From NCBI RefSeq assembly GCF_030718995.1, contig NZ_CP132204.1, positions 1,860,001-1,924,000 on the forward strand: DNA of 64,000 nucleotides, in the 5' to 3' direction. The position numbers were made by a program, and so were the translations under genes. Below the pieces are notes generated by a model, which was not told the DNA's origin, made no database searches, and saw nothing but the letters and a program-made list of their open reading frames with translations. Position 1 is the first letter of the stretch. Every line of letters starts with the position of its first letter. The DNA is from Arthrobacter oryzae (lineage in GTDB: Bacteria > Actinomycetota > Actinomycetes > Actinomycetales > Micrococcaceae). Shown here piece by piece: positions 52,537 through 61,511 of the stretch.

Positions 52537-53472
52537 ATGGACTCCCTCGCTGCAGCCCCTGGAACCGGACCCGCAACAAGCCCCTTGCCCATCCTGCGTA
52601 AACCGCGGGCGGCAGCCAAGTTTGACGACCTCCCCACGGACCGCGCGCTGGTGATGGGCATCCTGAACGTCACCCCGGATTCCTTCAGCGACGGCGGCAA
52701 GCACCCGACTCCGGACACCGCCATCGCGGAAGGCCTCCGGATGTTCTACGCCGGCGCCGACATCATCGACGTCGGCGGTGAATCCACCCGCCCCGGCGCA
52801 GACGAAGTCAGCCCCGACGAGGAACAGCGCCGGGTCCTGCCCGTGATCGAGGCCCTGGTCAAGGCCGGCGCCCTGGTCAGCGTCGACACCACCCACGCGT
52901 CAACGGCAGCCGCGGCCCTCAAAGCCGGTGCCGCCATCATCAACGACGTGTCCGGGCTGACGATCGAGCCCGAAATGGCCGAACTGGTTGCCCGCACCGG
53001 CGTCCCGTACGTGCTGACCCACCGCCGCGGCGACGCCAAGACGATGACCTCGCTCACGGATTACGGCAACGTGGCAGAGGACGTTGCCGCTGAACTGGTG
53101 GGCGTGCGGGACAAGCTGTACGCAGCCGGCGTGGCACCTGAACAGATCATCGTGGATCCGGGCCTGGGCTTCTCCAAGAACGACGCCCAGAACTGGGAGC
53201 TCCTGCGCAACATGGCTCCGCTCGAGGCTCTTGGCCACCGGATCCTCGTAGGGGCGTCCCGCAAGCGCTTCCTCGGCACCCTGCTGACCGTGGCCGGCAA
53301 GGCCGCGGCCCCCCAGGAACGGGACCACGCAACCGCCGCCATCACGGCCATCAGCGCCGCACGCGGTGCGTGGGCCGTGCGCGTGCACGACGTCGGATCC
53401 AGCCTTGACGCCGTCAAGGTCGCCGCCCGGATGGCCGCGGGGCCGCTCGGCGACTCCAGTCCCACTAACTAG
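52537..53472 (+). CDS. folP: Dihydropteroate synthase
   Basis: 311 residues. Condenses p-aminobenzoate with the pterin pyrophosphate; the sulfonamide target. Motifs: MGILNVTPDSFSDGGKH, VGGESTRPGADEV, DPGLGFSKNDAQNW and ILVGASRKRFLG. A 25-residue N-terminal extension precedes the barrel. The start is 11 bases after folE behind GGAAGG, and folB follows after nine bases. Confidence 0.96.
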   Translation: MDSLAAAPGTGPATSPLPILRKPRAAAKFDDLPTDRALVMGILNVTPDSFSDGGKHPTPDTAIAEGLRMFYAGADIIDVGGESTRPGADEVSPDEEQRRVLPVIEALVKAGALVSVDTTHASTAAAALKAGAAIINDVSGLTIEPEMAELVARTGVPYVLTHRRGDAKTMTSLTDYGNVAEDVAAELVGVRDKLYAAGVAPEQIIVDPGLGFSKNDAQNWELLRNMAPLEALGHRILVGASRKRFLGTLLTVAGKAAAPQERDHATAAITAISAARGAWAVRVHDVGSSLDAVKVAARMAAGPLGDSSPTN

Positions 53473-53481
53473 GCAGCCACG

Positions 53482-53841
53482 ATGGACACAATCACGCTGA
53501 GCGGTGTAACCGCCGTCGGCCATCACGGGGTGTTCGATTTCGAGCGCCGCGACGGCCAGCCGTTCATCGTTGATGCCGTGCTGCACCTGGACTTCACCAA
53601 GGCCGCCGCCTCGGACGACGTCCTCGACACCGCCCATTACGGCGAGGTGGCCGAACGCATCAAGCACTGGATCACGGGGGAGCCGCTCAACCTCATCGAG
53701 GCCCTTGCCGTGCGCATCGCCGACGACCTCCTGCAGGAGTTTCCGCTGGCCGCAGTGGATATCACGGTGCATAAGCCCAAGGCCCCCATCGAGGTTGAGT
53801 TCGCCGACGTGTCCGTCAGCGTGCATCGGCGGCGGCCATGA
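53482..53841 (+). CDS. folB: Dihydroneopterin aldolase
   Basis: 119 residues, typical length. Cleaves dihydroneopterin to 6-hydroxymethyl-dihydropterin. Key residues are in GVTAVGHHGVFDFERRDGQP and HYGEVAERIKHWITGEPLNL, with the catalytic Lys late in VDITVHKPKAPIEV. Overlaps folK by four bases (ATGA), so the two are translationally coupled. Confidence 0.94.
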   Translation: MDTITLSGVTAVGHHGVFDFERRDGQPFIVDAVLHLDFTKAAASDDVLDTAHYGEVAERIKHWITGEPLNLIEALAVRIADDLLQEFPLAAVDITVHKPKAPIEVEFADVSVSVHRRRP

Positions 53842-54392
53842 ACCCGCCGTACTCGAACAATCCCTACGTCCGTGCGGTGCTGGCACTCGGCAGCAACCTG
53901 GGGGAGCGGAACGACACGCTCTCCAGCGCCGTCGCGGACCTCGTGGACCGGCCCGAGGTGCGCCTGATCGCGGTGTCCCCGGTGGTCCAGACGAAGGCCG
54001 TGGGCGGACCGGAGGGCCAGCCGGACTTCCTGAACATGGTGATCACCGTGGAGACCTCGCTGCCGCCGGCAGAGCTGCTGCGCCATTGCCAGGCGGTGGA
54101 AAACAAGCACCACCGGGTGCGTGAAGTCCGGTGGGGTCCGCGGACCCTGGACGTGGACATCATCACCTACGGGGACGTGGAGAGCTCGGATCCTGCCCTG
54201 ACCCTGCCGCACCCCCGCGCCGCGGAACGTGCATTTGTGCTCTACCCGTGGTCTCTGATCGACCCTGCGGCCGAGCTCAACGGCGTCCGCGTGGGGGAGT
54301 TGGCGGTCCGGGCCGCAGACTTCCCGGACCTGGCCCCGTTCGACGGTTTCGGCGACTTCGACGGCCTCCCCACAGCGGGAGCAGTGGAGTAG
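53838..54392 (+). CDS. folK: 6-hydroxymethyl-dihydropterin pyrophosphokinase
   Basis: 184 residues. Transfers pyrophosphate from ATP to the pterin made by FolB, giving the FolP substrate. Signatures: AVLALGSNLGERNDTLSSAV at the N-terminus and RWGPRTLDVDIITYGDVES, with the metal-binding DVD, in the middle. The C-terminal 30 residues after DLAPFDGFG are outside the core. Overlaps folB by four bases and is followed by DUF3180 after three. Confidence 0.95.
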   Translation: MNPPYSNNPYVRAVLALGSNLGERNDTLSSAVADLVDRPEVRLIAVSPVVQTKAVGGPEGQPDFLNMVITVETSLPPAELLRHCQAVENKHHRVREVRWGPRTLDVDIITYGDVESSDPALTLPHPRAAERAFVLYPWSLIDPAAELNGVRVGELAVRAADFPDLAPFDGFGDFDGLPTAGAVE

Positions 54393-54395
54393 GCC

Positions 54396-54923
54396 GTGAA
54401 ACCAGTCAACCCGTTCCTGCTGATCGTTGTGGGGCTCATCCTCGCCGTTGCAGGCTGGTTCGCGACGGTCATGACCACCCGCTACGGACTGGCCACCCCG
54501 GTGCTGCCGCAGACCGGCCTGGTGACCATGGCCGTGATCGTCGTGCTCACGCTGGTGCTGGGCATCCGGGTGCTGCGCTGGCGGAACGGCAACAAGAAGA
54601 AAATGCTCAACCCCATCCTGGCCGCCTGGACGCTGGTCCTCGCCCAGGCCTGTGCGTACACGGGGGCGGTTCTGCTGGGCTGGCACGCAGGAATCTTCCT
54701 GGACCTCCTGAGGCTCTGGAACCTTCGCAGCGAGCAGGGAATCACCTGGATGGCCCTCTCCATGGCCGGCGGGGGACTGGCCATGATCGTCGTGGGCCTC
54801 GTCGTCGAACGCTTCTGCCGGATTCCGCCTGAAGACGGCGACGCGGACGGCACGCCGGGGGTGCCCGGACGGCGCGCCCGCAAACCCAAGGGGGAGGGCG
54901 AATATGCCTACGGAGGCGATTGA
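54396..54923 (+). CDS. DUF3180 membrane protein
   Basis: 175 residues from a GTG, with four transmembrane helices (starting with PFLLIVVGLILAVAGWFATV). DUF3180 proteins almost always follow folK in actinobacteria, as here. Conserved features include a basic loop GNKKKMLNPILAAWTLVLAQ and YTGAVLLGWHAG. Function unknown. The last 45 residues are charged and cytoplasmic. Its 3' end overlaps the next gene by 20 bases. Confidence 0.9.
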   Translation: MKPVNPFLLIVVGLILAVAGWFATVMTTRYGLATPVLPQTGLVTMAVIVVLTLVLGIRVLRWRNGNKKKMLNPILAAWTLVLAQACAYTGAVLLGWHAGIFLDLLRLWNLRSEQGITWMALSMAGGGLAMIVVGLVVERFCRIPPEDGDADGTPGVPGRRARKPKGEGEYAYGGD

Positions 54924-55416
54924 TCCGCCGGGGATCTCCTGGCTCCGGGTCTCGCCGAAATACGTGACAGTCCGCCTCGTTGAGTGGGCGTTCGGGAACC
55001 TGATCGCCGTGGCACTGCTCTCGCTGCCGCTGCTGTTCACGCTGGCGGGCTGGTGGGACTGGGTTCCGCTCTGGCTGGCCATCACGGTCCCCGCGTTCAT
55101 GCTGGTGCTGGCGGTCTGGCGGCTCCTGCTGATTCCGCGCCAGGTGCGGGCCATCGGCTACGCCGAGCGCGACGACGACCTCCTGATCCGCGGCGGCATT
55201 TTCTTCCAGCGCACCCTGGTGGTTCCCTACGGCCGGATGCAGTACGTGGATATCGGCGTAGGCCCCGTGGAACGCAGCCTCGGCCTGTGCACCCTGAAGC
55301 TTCACACCGCCTCGGCCGGCACCAACGCCGAGATCCCCGGGCTGCCGGCCGACGAAGGGGCGCGGCTCCGCGAGCAGCTGTCCGCCCGGGGCGCTGCACG
55401 GCTGGCCGGACTGTGA
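54904..55416 (+). CDS. YdbS-like bacterial PH-domain membrane protein
   Basis: 170 residues. Two transmembrane helices (about 20-70) are followed by a bPH2 domain with ERDDDLLIRGGIFFQRTLVV, PYGRMQYVDIGVGPVERSLG and LHTASAGTNAEIPGL. YdbS/YdbT pairs are small and large PH-domain membrane proteins; in Bacillus they contribute to resistance to certain antimicrobial peptides. The 20-base overlap with DUF3180 and four-base overlap with the next gene imply joint expression. Confidence 0.88.
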   Translation: MPTEAIDPPGISWLRVSPKYVTVRLVEWAFGNLIAVALLSLPLLFTLAGWWDWVPLWLAITVPAFMLVLAVWRLLLIPRQVRAIGYAERDDDLLIRGGIFFQRTLVVPYGRMQYVDIGVGPVERSLGLCTLKLHTASAGTNAEIPGLPADEGARLREQLSARGAARLAGL

Positions 55417-57017
55417 CACCTGCCGGGGCAGGGGAGACGCCCGCCACCTCCGGCACTGCCCGGCCGGTTTCCGTGGTGCCCGACGGCGAGTGGCTGCGTG
55501 TGCATCCCGCCTCGCCGTTCATCCGCGGCTGGGTGGCTCTTGCCGCCATCGGCTTTTTCTTCGGCCGCGACACCTTCGAACGCCTCCTGCAGGGCAGGCC
55601 GCTGATGGACGACATGTTTGCCGGCCGCGTGCCCTTCCTGCTCGCCGGCGGCGGACTTGTCCTGCTGCTGGCCGTGCTGGGGTTCATCATGACGTGGTAC
55701 TTCACCCGCTACCAGGTGGCGGAAGGCTACGTCAGGGTGAACACGGGCTTCCTGTTCAAGCAGCAGCGCCAGGCACGGCTTGACCGCGTGCAGGCCATCG
55801 ACATCGTGCAGCCGCTGCTGGCCAGGATCTTCGGCCTTGCCGAACTGAAGTTCGAGGTGGCCGACGCCGGTGAATCGGCGGTGCGCCTTGCCTACCTGCG
55901 CATCGACGACGCCCGCCAGTTGCGGGCCACCATCCTCGCGCGCGCGGCCGGGCTCGAACCCGACCCGGAACGGCCTGACGCAGCCCTGCCGGAAGCACCG
56001 GAATTCGCCGTTCTGTCCGTGCCGCCGTCGCGCCTGGTCGGTTCCCTGCTGCTCAGCGAGCAGAGCTTCTTCGTGGCCCTGGGTGCCGTGGCATCCGTGG
56101 TGCTGTCCGCCCTCACGGAGAACCGCAGCTTCTACTTCTACCTGATCCCCGCCGCCCTTGGCCTGGCCGCCGCCTACTGGGCGTCGTTCAACAAGGGCTA
56201 CAACTTCACCGCCGCCATTTCGCCGGACGGCATCCGGCTCCGGTACGGGCTCCTGGACACGCAGGCCCAGACCCTGCCGCCTGGCAGGATCCAGGCCTTG
56301 AAGGTCTCGCAGCCGCCGCTCTGGCGGATCTTCGGCTGGTACCGGATGCAGGTCAACGTGGCCGGCTACGGCCCCGGCAGCGACGGCGAGGGCGCCTCGC
56401 GCACCACGCTTCTTCCGGTGGGCGTCCTGGCGGACGTCATGAGGATGCTGTCGCTGGTGCTCCCCGACCCGGGGACGCCGGACCCGGCACGCGTCTTTGC
56501 CGCCGGCCTTACGGGCTTGGCCCCGGCCGGAGGGTCTTATGCAGAAGAGCCAGGTGCCGGAGTTCCCGACGGCGGTTTTGTCACCAGCCCTCGCCGGGTG
56601 CGGCTGCTGGCTCCCCTGGGCTGGCGCCGCAACGGCTTCGCCGCGACCGGTACAGCGTTGCTGATTCGCTCCGGCCGGCTCTGGCGCGAACTGGTGGTGG
56701 TTCCCCACCAGCGCACCCAGTCGATGGCCCTGCACCAGGGGCCGCTGGCGCGTCGCTTCCGGGTGGCCGACCTGGTCCTGCACACCACGGCCGGGCCGGT
56801 GTCGCCGCGGGTCATCCAGGCCGGACTGGACGAAGCCCGTGCCCTGTTCGATGCCCAGGCGGCCCGAGCCCGGGAAGCCCGCAAACGCCAGACCAGTGAG
56901 CAGTGGCTCGCGCAGGTCGCCCCTGCCTCGGTGGTGGAGCCTGGGGGCGAAACCGGGCCCGTCGAAACCGGGCCAGTCGACCGACAGAACCAGCAGGAGG
57001 GCCAGCAACATGGCTAA
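55413..57017 (+). CDS. YdbT-like protein with repeated PH domains
   Basis: 534 residues from a GTG whose GTGA overlaps the stop of the YdbS-like gene. Transmembrane helix pairs alternate with bPH2 domains: the first pair near 45-105, a PH domain with YQVAEGYVRVNTGFLFKQQR and RLDRVQAIDIVQPLLARIFG, a second helix pair, a second PH domain with ISPDGIRLRYGLLDTQAQTL and ALKVSQPPLWRIFGWYRMQV, and a third partial domain with LLIRSGRLWRELVVVPHQRT. A partner of the YdbS-like protein is expected. Its end overlaps the DUF2520 gene by eight bases. Confidence 0.88.
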   Translation: MTPAGAGETPATSGTARPVSVVPDGEWLRVHPASPFIRGWVALAAIGFFFGRDTFERLLQGRPLMDDMFAGRVPFLLAGGGLVLLLAVLGFIMTWYFTRYQVAEGYVRVNTGFLFKQQRQARLDRVQAIDIVQPLLARIFGLAELKFEVADAGESAVRLAYLRIDDARQLRATILARAAGLEPDPERPDAALPEAPEFAVLSVPPSRLVGSLLLSEQSFFVALGAVASVVLSALTENRSFYFYLIPAALGLAAAYWASFNKGYNFTAAISPDGIRLRYGLLDTQAQTLPPGRIQALKVSQPPLWRIFGWYRMQVNVAGYGPGSDGEGASRTTLLPVGVLADVMRMLSLVLPDPGTPDPARVFAAGLTGLAPAGGSYAEEPGAGVPDGGFVTSPRRVRLLAPLGWRRNGFAATGTALLIRSGRLWRELVVVPHQRTQSMALHQGPLARRFRVADLVLHTTAGPVSPRVIQAGLDEARALFDAQAARAREARKRQTSEQWLAQVAPASVVEPGGETGPVETGPVDRQNQQEGQQHG

Positions 57018-57975
57018 GCCAGGACGCCTCGGCGTTGGAATCATCGGAGCCGGCAAGGTGGGAGCAGTGCTCGGCGCGGCGCTCCGCGCGGCCGAGCACG
57101 CCGTCGTCGGGGTTTCCGCAGTGTCCGACGAAAGCCGCGAACGCGCCGAAACCCTGCTGCCCGGCGTGCCGGTGCTCGAGGTGCAGGACATCGTGGAACG
57201 GTCCGAGCTGGTGCTGCTGGCCGTCCCGGACGACGCCCTCGGCGGACTCGTGGAGGGCCTCGCCAAGCTTGGTGCGTGGCAGCCCGGACAGCTCGTGGCC
57301 CACACTTCGGGCCGCTTCGGCGTCGGGATCCTGCATCCGGTGCGGGCAGCCGGCGCCGTCCCGCTCGCGCTGCACCCCGCCATGACTTTCACCGGCATGA
57401 GCCTGGACCTCACCCGGCTGCTGGACTGCACGTTCGGTGTCACGGCGGACGCAGCGATGCTGCCCATCGCGCAGGCCCTGGTAGTGGAGATGGGGGCCGA
57501 GCCGGTGGCCATCGCCGAGGGCGACCGCATCCAGTACCACGCAGCCCTGGCCCACGGTTCGAACCATCTGGTCACCCTTGTTGCACAGGCCTCGCAGCTT
57601 CTGCGGGAAGTGGGCGTTGAATTCCCTGAACGGATGCTGGGGCCGCTGCTGCGTGCGACGCTGGAAAACGCCCTCGCCTCCGGCGAGTCGGCCCTGACCG
57701 GGCCGGTGGCGCGCGGCGACGCCGGCACGGTTGCCGCGCACGCCGAGGCGCTGCGGGAACACGACGCCGGTGCCGGCGGCGATATTCTGGAGGCCTACCT
57801 GGCCATGGCGCGGGCCACGGCGCGCCGGGCAGCGAGCCGCGGGCTGCTGAAACCGGACCAGCTGGAGGCGATCCGGAACGCCCTGGACGGCGTGGACAAC
57901 GACGGCGTGGACAACGACGGGGTGGACAACGACGGTGGGGACAACGACGGGCCGCGGGCCACTGGAGGAAACTGA
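57010..57975 (+). CDS. Rossmann-fold DUF2520 protein
   Basis: 321 residues from the ATG at 57010. NAD(P)-binding start [20 protein letters not shown], then [20 protein letters not shown]. The C-terminal half is the DUF2520 dehydrogenase-like domain ([20 protein letters not shown] and [20 protein letters not shown]). Neighbourhood with panC in many actinobacteria hints at a ketopantoate- or pantothenate-related role, but this is not proven. The C-terminus holds a VDNDG-type repeat (about 297-315) encoded by 15-bp units. Confidence 0.88.
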   Translation: MAKPGRLGVGIIGAGKVGAVLGAALRAAEHAVVGVSAVSDESRERAETLLPGVPVLEVQDIVERSELVLLAVPDDALGGLVEGLAKLGAWQPGQLVAHTSGRFGVGILHPVRAAGAVPLALHPAMTFTGMSLDLTRLLDCTFGVTADAAMLPIAQALVVEMGAEPVAIAEGDRIQYHAALAHGSNHLVTLVAQASQLLREVGVEFPERMLGPLLRATLENALASGESALTGPVARGDAGTVAAHAEALREHDAGAGGDILEAYLAMARATARRAASRGLLKPDQLEAIRNALDGVDNDGVDNDGVDNDGGDNDGPRATGGN

Positions 57976-57976
57976 C

Positions 57977-58906
57977 TTGGCGATCAAACTCGTAACCACC
58001 GCGGCAGAGCTGCGGGCCGAAAGCGCACGGCTGCTGACGGAGAAACAGGGTGCGTCGCAGGGCCTTGTTCCCACCATGGGCGCCCTGCACGAAGGCCATG
58101 CCAGGCTTGCCCGCACCGCCGTCGAACATAACGACGTTGTGGTGGCCAGCATCTTCGTGAACCCGCTGCAGTTCGGCGAGGCCGTGGACCTGGACCGCTA
58201 CCCCCGGACCCTTGAAGCGGACATGGAACTCCTGGACGCCGAGGGCGTTGACCTGGTCTTCGCGCCGTCAGTGGACGAGGTCTACCCGGGCGGCGAGCCC
58301 CTCGTCCGGGTCACTGCCGGCCGCCTGGCCGAAAAGTGGGAAGGCGCGTCCCGCCCCGGCCATTTCGATGGTGCCCTCACCGTGGTGGCCAAGCTGCTGC
58401 ACTACGGCATTCCCGGGACCGGCCTGCCGGGCGGAGGCGCCTTCGTGACCGGCGCCGGTGCGGGCCTGCCCGCCTACCGCGCCTACTTCGGGCAGAAGGA
58501 CGCCCAGCAGCTGACCCTGGTGCGGCGCATGGTGGCGGACCTGAACTTTCCGGTGGAGATCGTGGCTGTTCCCACGGTCCGGTCCGCGGACGACCTGGCC
58601 CTGAGCAGCCGGAACAGGTTCCTGTCCGGGGAGGAACGCGAGGCCGCCCTGGTCCTGTCGCGGGCCCTGCGGCTCCTTGAAGAGCGCGCCAACGCCCACG
58701 AGCCGCTGGATCTGGAATCCGCCCAGGCGCTGGTGGAATCGCAGCCCTTGGTGGGGCTGGACTACTTCGACGTGGTGGACCCGGAGACTCTCGAGCCGTT
58801 GGCAGAGAACTGCAAGGAGACGCCGTTCCGCGGCGAAGGCCTGGCCATCATCGCAGCGAAGGTGGGGCCGGTCCGGCTGATCGACAACGTTCCGCTCAGT
58901 TCCTGA
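57977..58906 (+). CDS. panC: Pantothenate synthetase
   Basis: 309 residues from a TTG behind GGAGGAAACTGAC, two bases after the DUF2520 gene stop. Joins pantoate and beta-alanine with ATP. Motifs: [16 protein letters not shown] (HIGH-like), [29 protein letters not shown] and [15 protein letters not shown] Gly-rich insertion of roughly 15 residues ([19 protein letters not shown], near 145-163) precedes YRAYFGQK, where most PanC proteins have a few residues. Active-site residues appear intact. Confidence 0.94.
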   Translation: MAIKLVTTAAELRAESARLLTEKQGASQGLVPTMGALHEGHARLARTAVEHNDVVVASIFVNPLQFGEAVDLDRYPRTLEADMELLDAEGVDLVFAPSVDEVYPGGEPLVRVTAGRLAEKWEGASRPGHFDGALTVVAKLLHYGIPGTGLPGGGAFVTGAGAGLPAYRAYFGQKDAQQLTLVRRMVADLNFPVEIVAVPTVRSADDLALSSRNRFLSGEEREAALVLSRALRLLEERANAHEPLDLESAQALVESQPLVGLDYFDVVDPETLEPLAENCKETPFRGEGLAIIAAKVGPVRLIDNVPLSS

Positions 58907-59008
58907 AAATTTTTCCAATGACGGGAATTACCCCGGGGGATACACTGTTGGAATCTGCAGCGACGACGCTCGCCGGAAACCACTTCACCTCTCCTTAGGG
59001 AATTCCCC

Positions 59009-60502
59009 ATGTCTACAGACGTCTCTTCCAACGCCCACGGCGATCCCGTGGCCCCGCCCGATCCGGCGGCCGGGGCGGCACAGGCGGCCGGTCCGGTGAA
59101 GATGTCCCGCGAGTCGGTCACCATCATCGTCACCCTGCTGGTTGCCACGTTCGTGGTCATCCTCAACGAAACCATCATGAACGTCGCCCTCCAGCGGCTC
59201 ATGGTGGACCTGGGTGTCGATGCCCCCACGGTGCAGTGGCTGTCCACGGGCTTCATGCTCACCATGGCCGTGGTCATCCCCACCACCGGGTTCATCCTGC
59301 AGCGGCTGTCCACCAGGGCCGTGTTCATGCTGGCCATGGGACTATTTTCGGGCGGCACGCTCCTCGCCGCCCTTGCTCCGGGATTCGAAATCCTGCTGCT
59401 GGCCCGCATTGTCCAGGCCGGCGGCACGGCCATCATGCTTCCCCTCCTGATGACCACCATCCTTACCTTGGTCCCCGTCGAACGGCGCGGCGCCGTCATG
59501 GGCAACGTGAGCATCGCCATTTCCGTTGCCCCCGCGATGGGTCCCACCGTCTCCGGCCTGATCCTCGAGCACTTCACGTGGCGCTTTATGTTCGTGTTCG
59601 TCCTGCCCATCGCCCTGGCGGCCTTCGCCATCGGAGCCCGCTACCTCACCAACATCGGTGAGACCGAGAAGACCCGGCTGGACATCCTGTCCGTACTGCT
59701 GACCGTGCCTGCCTTCGGCGGCCTGGTGTACGGGCTGAGCCAGATCGGCGGCGGCCACGGCGGGCAAAGCGGCCCCGGAACCGCTGCTGTCGCTGCGCTG
59801 GCCGTGGGGTTGGTGGCGATGGCCGCGTTTGTGTTCCGCCAGCTGAAGCTGCAGAAGTCCGACGGTCCGTTGCTGGACCTGCGTGCGTTCAACTTCCGCA
59901 TGTTCACGGTGTCCGTGCTGCTCCTGGTGGTGGCCATGATCGCCCTGTTCGGCGCCGTCATCCTGCTTCCGCTCTACCTTCAGGAAATCCGCGGGCTGAA
60001 GTCCCTGGAAACCGGCCTGGCGCTCCTGCCCGGCGGCCTGGCCATGGGCCTGCTGGGGCCGTTCATCGGCCGCCTGTTCGACAAGGTGGGCCCGCTTCCG
60101 CTGACGGTCACCGGCTCCCTCATGATGGTGCTGTCGCTCTGGCAGTTCTCCATGCTGAACGCGGACACGGCTGTCTGGTGGATCGTGGCGCTGCACGTGG
60201 TCCTCAGCCTGGGCCTGGCGCTGCTGTTTACCCCGGCGTTCACCACCGGACTCAACCCGTTGCCGCCGCACCTGTACTCGCACGGTTCAGCCATCATGAG
60301 CACGCTGCAGCAGGTGGCCGGTGCCGCCGGAACCGCGCTCCTGGTGTCGATCTACGCCGTGGTGTCCGCAGGCTCGGGCATCGTCGCCGGAATGCATGCC
60401 GCTTTCCTGACGGCGGCCGTCATAGCCGTCGCCGCCGTCGTGCTTTCCGCCATGATGCGCAAGACCGCAGGTGCGGAACACCCGGTGCCCGCGGCCCACT
60501 AA
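59009..60502 (+). CDS. MFS drug exporter, DHA2 (14-helix) family
   Basis: 497 residues with about 14 transmembrane helices. DHA2/EmrB-QacA group of proton-driven multidrug exporters. Characteristic parts: ATFVVILNETIMNVALQRLM at the first helix, TGFMLTMAVVIPTTGFILQR, and GGTAIMLPLLMTTILTLVPV followed by GAVMGNVSIAISVAPAMGPT (motif C region). A 30-residue Pro/Ala-rich N-terminus precedes helix 1. The substrate is unknown. It is the first of the genes between panC and lysS that do not belong to the usual block. Confidence 0.9.
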   Translation: MSTDVSSNAHGDPVAPPDPAAGAAQAAGPVKMSRESVTIIVTLLVATFVVILNETIMNVALQRLMVDLGVDAPTVQWLSTGFMLTMAVVIPTTGFILQRLSTRAVFMLAMGLFSGGTLLAALAPGFEILLLARIVQAGGTAIMLPLLMTTILTLVPVERRGAVMGNVSIAISVAPAMGPTVSGLILEHFTWRFMFVFVLPIALAAFAIGARYLTNIGETEKTRLDILSVLLTVPAFGGLVYGLSQIGGGHGGQSGPGTAAVAALAVGLVAMAAFVFRQLKLQKSDGPLLDLRAFNFRMFTVSVLLLVVAMIALFGAVILLPLYLQEIRGLKSLETGLALLPGGLAMGLLGPFIGRLFDKVGPLPLTVTGSLMMVLSLWQFSMLNADTAVWWIVALHVVLSLGLALLFTPAFTTGLNPLPPHLYSHGSAIMSTLQQVAGAAGTALLVSIYAVVSAGSGIVAGMHAAFLTAAVIAVAAVVLSAMMRKTAGAEHPVPAAH

Positions 60503-60518
60503 AGGTGCACACTTTAAG

Positions 60519-60571
60519 CGCGAACGGACACTTGAGGCCCAAAAAACCGGGGCCTCAAGTGTCCGTTCGCG
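60519..60571. terminator. Perfect 21-bp hairpin between convergent genes
   Basis: CGCGAACGGACACTTGAGGCC (bases 60519-60539, 21 long, shown here only by position in part) pairs with its inverse at 60551-60571 across an 11-base A-rich loop. It separates the MFS gene from the convergent hydrolase gene and can act in both directions. Confidence 0.75.
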
Positions 60572-60589
60572 TTGCTGTGGTGCGGGGAC

Positions 60590-61426
60590 TCAGCCGGCGA
60601 AGAACTCGCTGAGTTCGGTGATCAGCTTGTCCGGCGCGCGGTTGACGCCGTCGTGGCCGGCTCCCGGCAGGATGGTGTAGCTCGAGCCGGACAGGACGTC
60701 ATGGATCTGGCCGCACGCGATGCCGAAGTACGCCGGGCTCTTTTCGCCCACAATGATCAGGGTTTCCAGCGGCAGTGCCAGGAACGGCTCGGCCGGCATG
60801 TCCGCCGCGATGATTGCCTTGATCTCGCGGACGCCGGCTTTCATCAGGTCCCGCTGTTGCCTGCCGAGGGGTGTTCCGGCGGTGAGCTTGTTCGCCAGCG
60901 TCAGCATCGAGAGCGGCATCCGGGAGGACAGGGCGCCGCCCGTCTCGAGGCCCCTGAGCAGTACGGCGAGGGCGCGGTCGTCGTCCCCGGCCGCGGTGGC
61001 GCGTTCGTATTCGGCGATCCAGTCGGCCTTGACGCTGTGGTTGACGGAGACGGCGGGGTCATAGACCGCCAGCCGTTCCACCGGCAGGGTGCGTGCGGCG
61101 TGCAGCGCCACGGCGCCGCCGAAGCTGTGCCCGAAGACGTCCGTGCTGGCCGTATGCCTCATCACGGTTTCCAGGTCGCGGATGTCCACGTCCAGCGTGT
61201 AGTCCTCGGGCTGCGGTGACGATGCGCCACGTCCGCGCCGGTTGAAGGTGTGTACCGGCCGGCCCAGTGAGGCGCTCAGTTTCTGGGCAAAGCGCGTGTA
61301 GTCCGCGGCGGTGACCATTGAAGCCTGGACGACGACGACGCCCGAGCCCGCCGAGGCCAGTTCGGCTCCGGTGGTGTAGAGCTCCAGCGTTCCGCCGTCG
61401 GGTGTCTTGATGTTCTCGCGCGTCAT
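60590..61426 (-). CDS. Alpha/beta-fold hydrolase, tandem paralogue 1
   Basis: 278 residues. Nucleophile elbow GHSFGG (Ser101) in DVFGHSFGGAVALHAA; probable acid near ETLIIVGEKSP and His near LPGAGHDGVN. The N-terminal region has HTFNRRGRGASSPQPEDY, shared in pattern with the next two genes (YNRRGRG, DRRGRGDSTPQPADY). No signal peptide. Substrate unknown. The three hydrolases, all on the minus strand, arose by duplication. This one is the last of the three in transcription order, with an 85-bp gap before it. Confidence 0.85.
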   Translation of the reverse strand: MTRENIKTPDGGTLELYTTGAELASAGSGVVVVQASMVTAADYTRFAQKLSASLGRPVHTFNRRGRGASSPQPEDYTLDVDIRDLETVMRHTASTDVFGHSFGGAVALHAARTLPVERLAVYDPAVSVNHSVKADWIAEYERATAAGDDDRALAVLLRGLETGGALSSRMPLSMLTLANKLTAGTPLGRQQRDLMKAGVREIKAIIAADMPAEPFLALPLETLIIVGEKSPAYFGIACGQIHDVLSGSSYTILPGAGHDGVNRAPDKLITELSEFFAG

Positions 61427-61511
61427 GTTCCGAGCCTACCCGGGGCGGCAGGAACCGCGCAGTAGCGGGGCGGGATATACAGGGAAGCGGCAGGAAACAG
61501 CCGGGGGCCGG

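Noticed and set aside
55302..57728. 808-codon minus-strand open frame
   Set aside because: It is the antisense shadow of the YdbT-like and DUF2520 genes; its translation has low complexity and no recognisable domain, while the plus strand encodes complete families.
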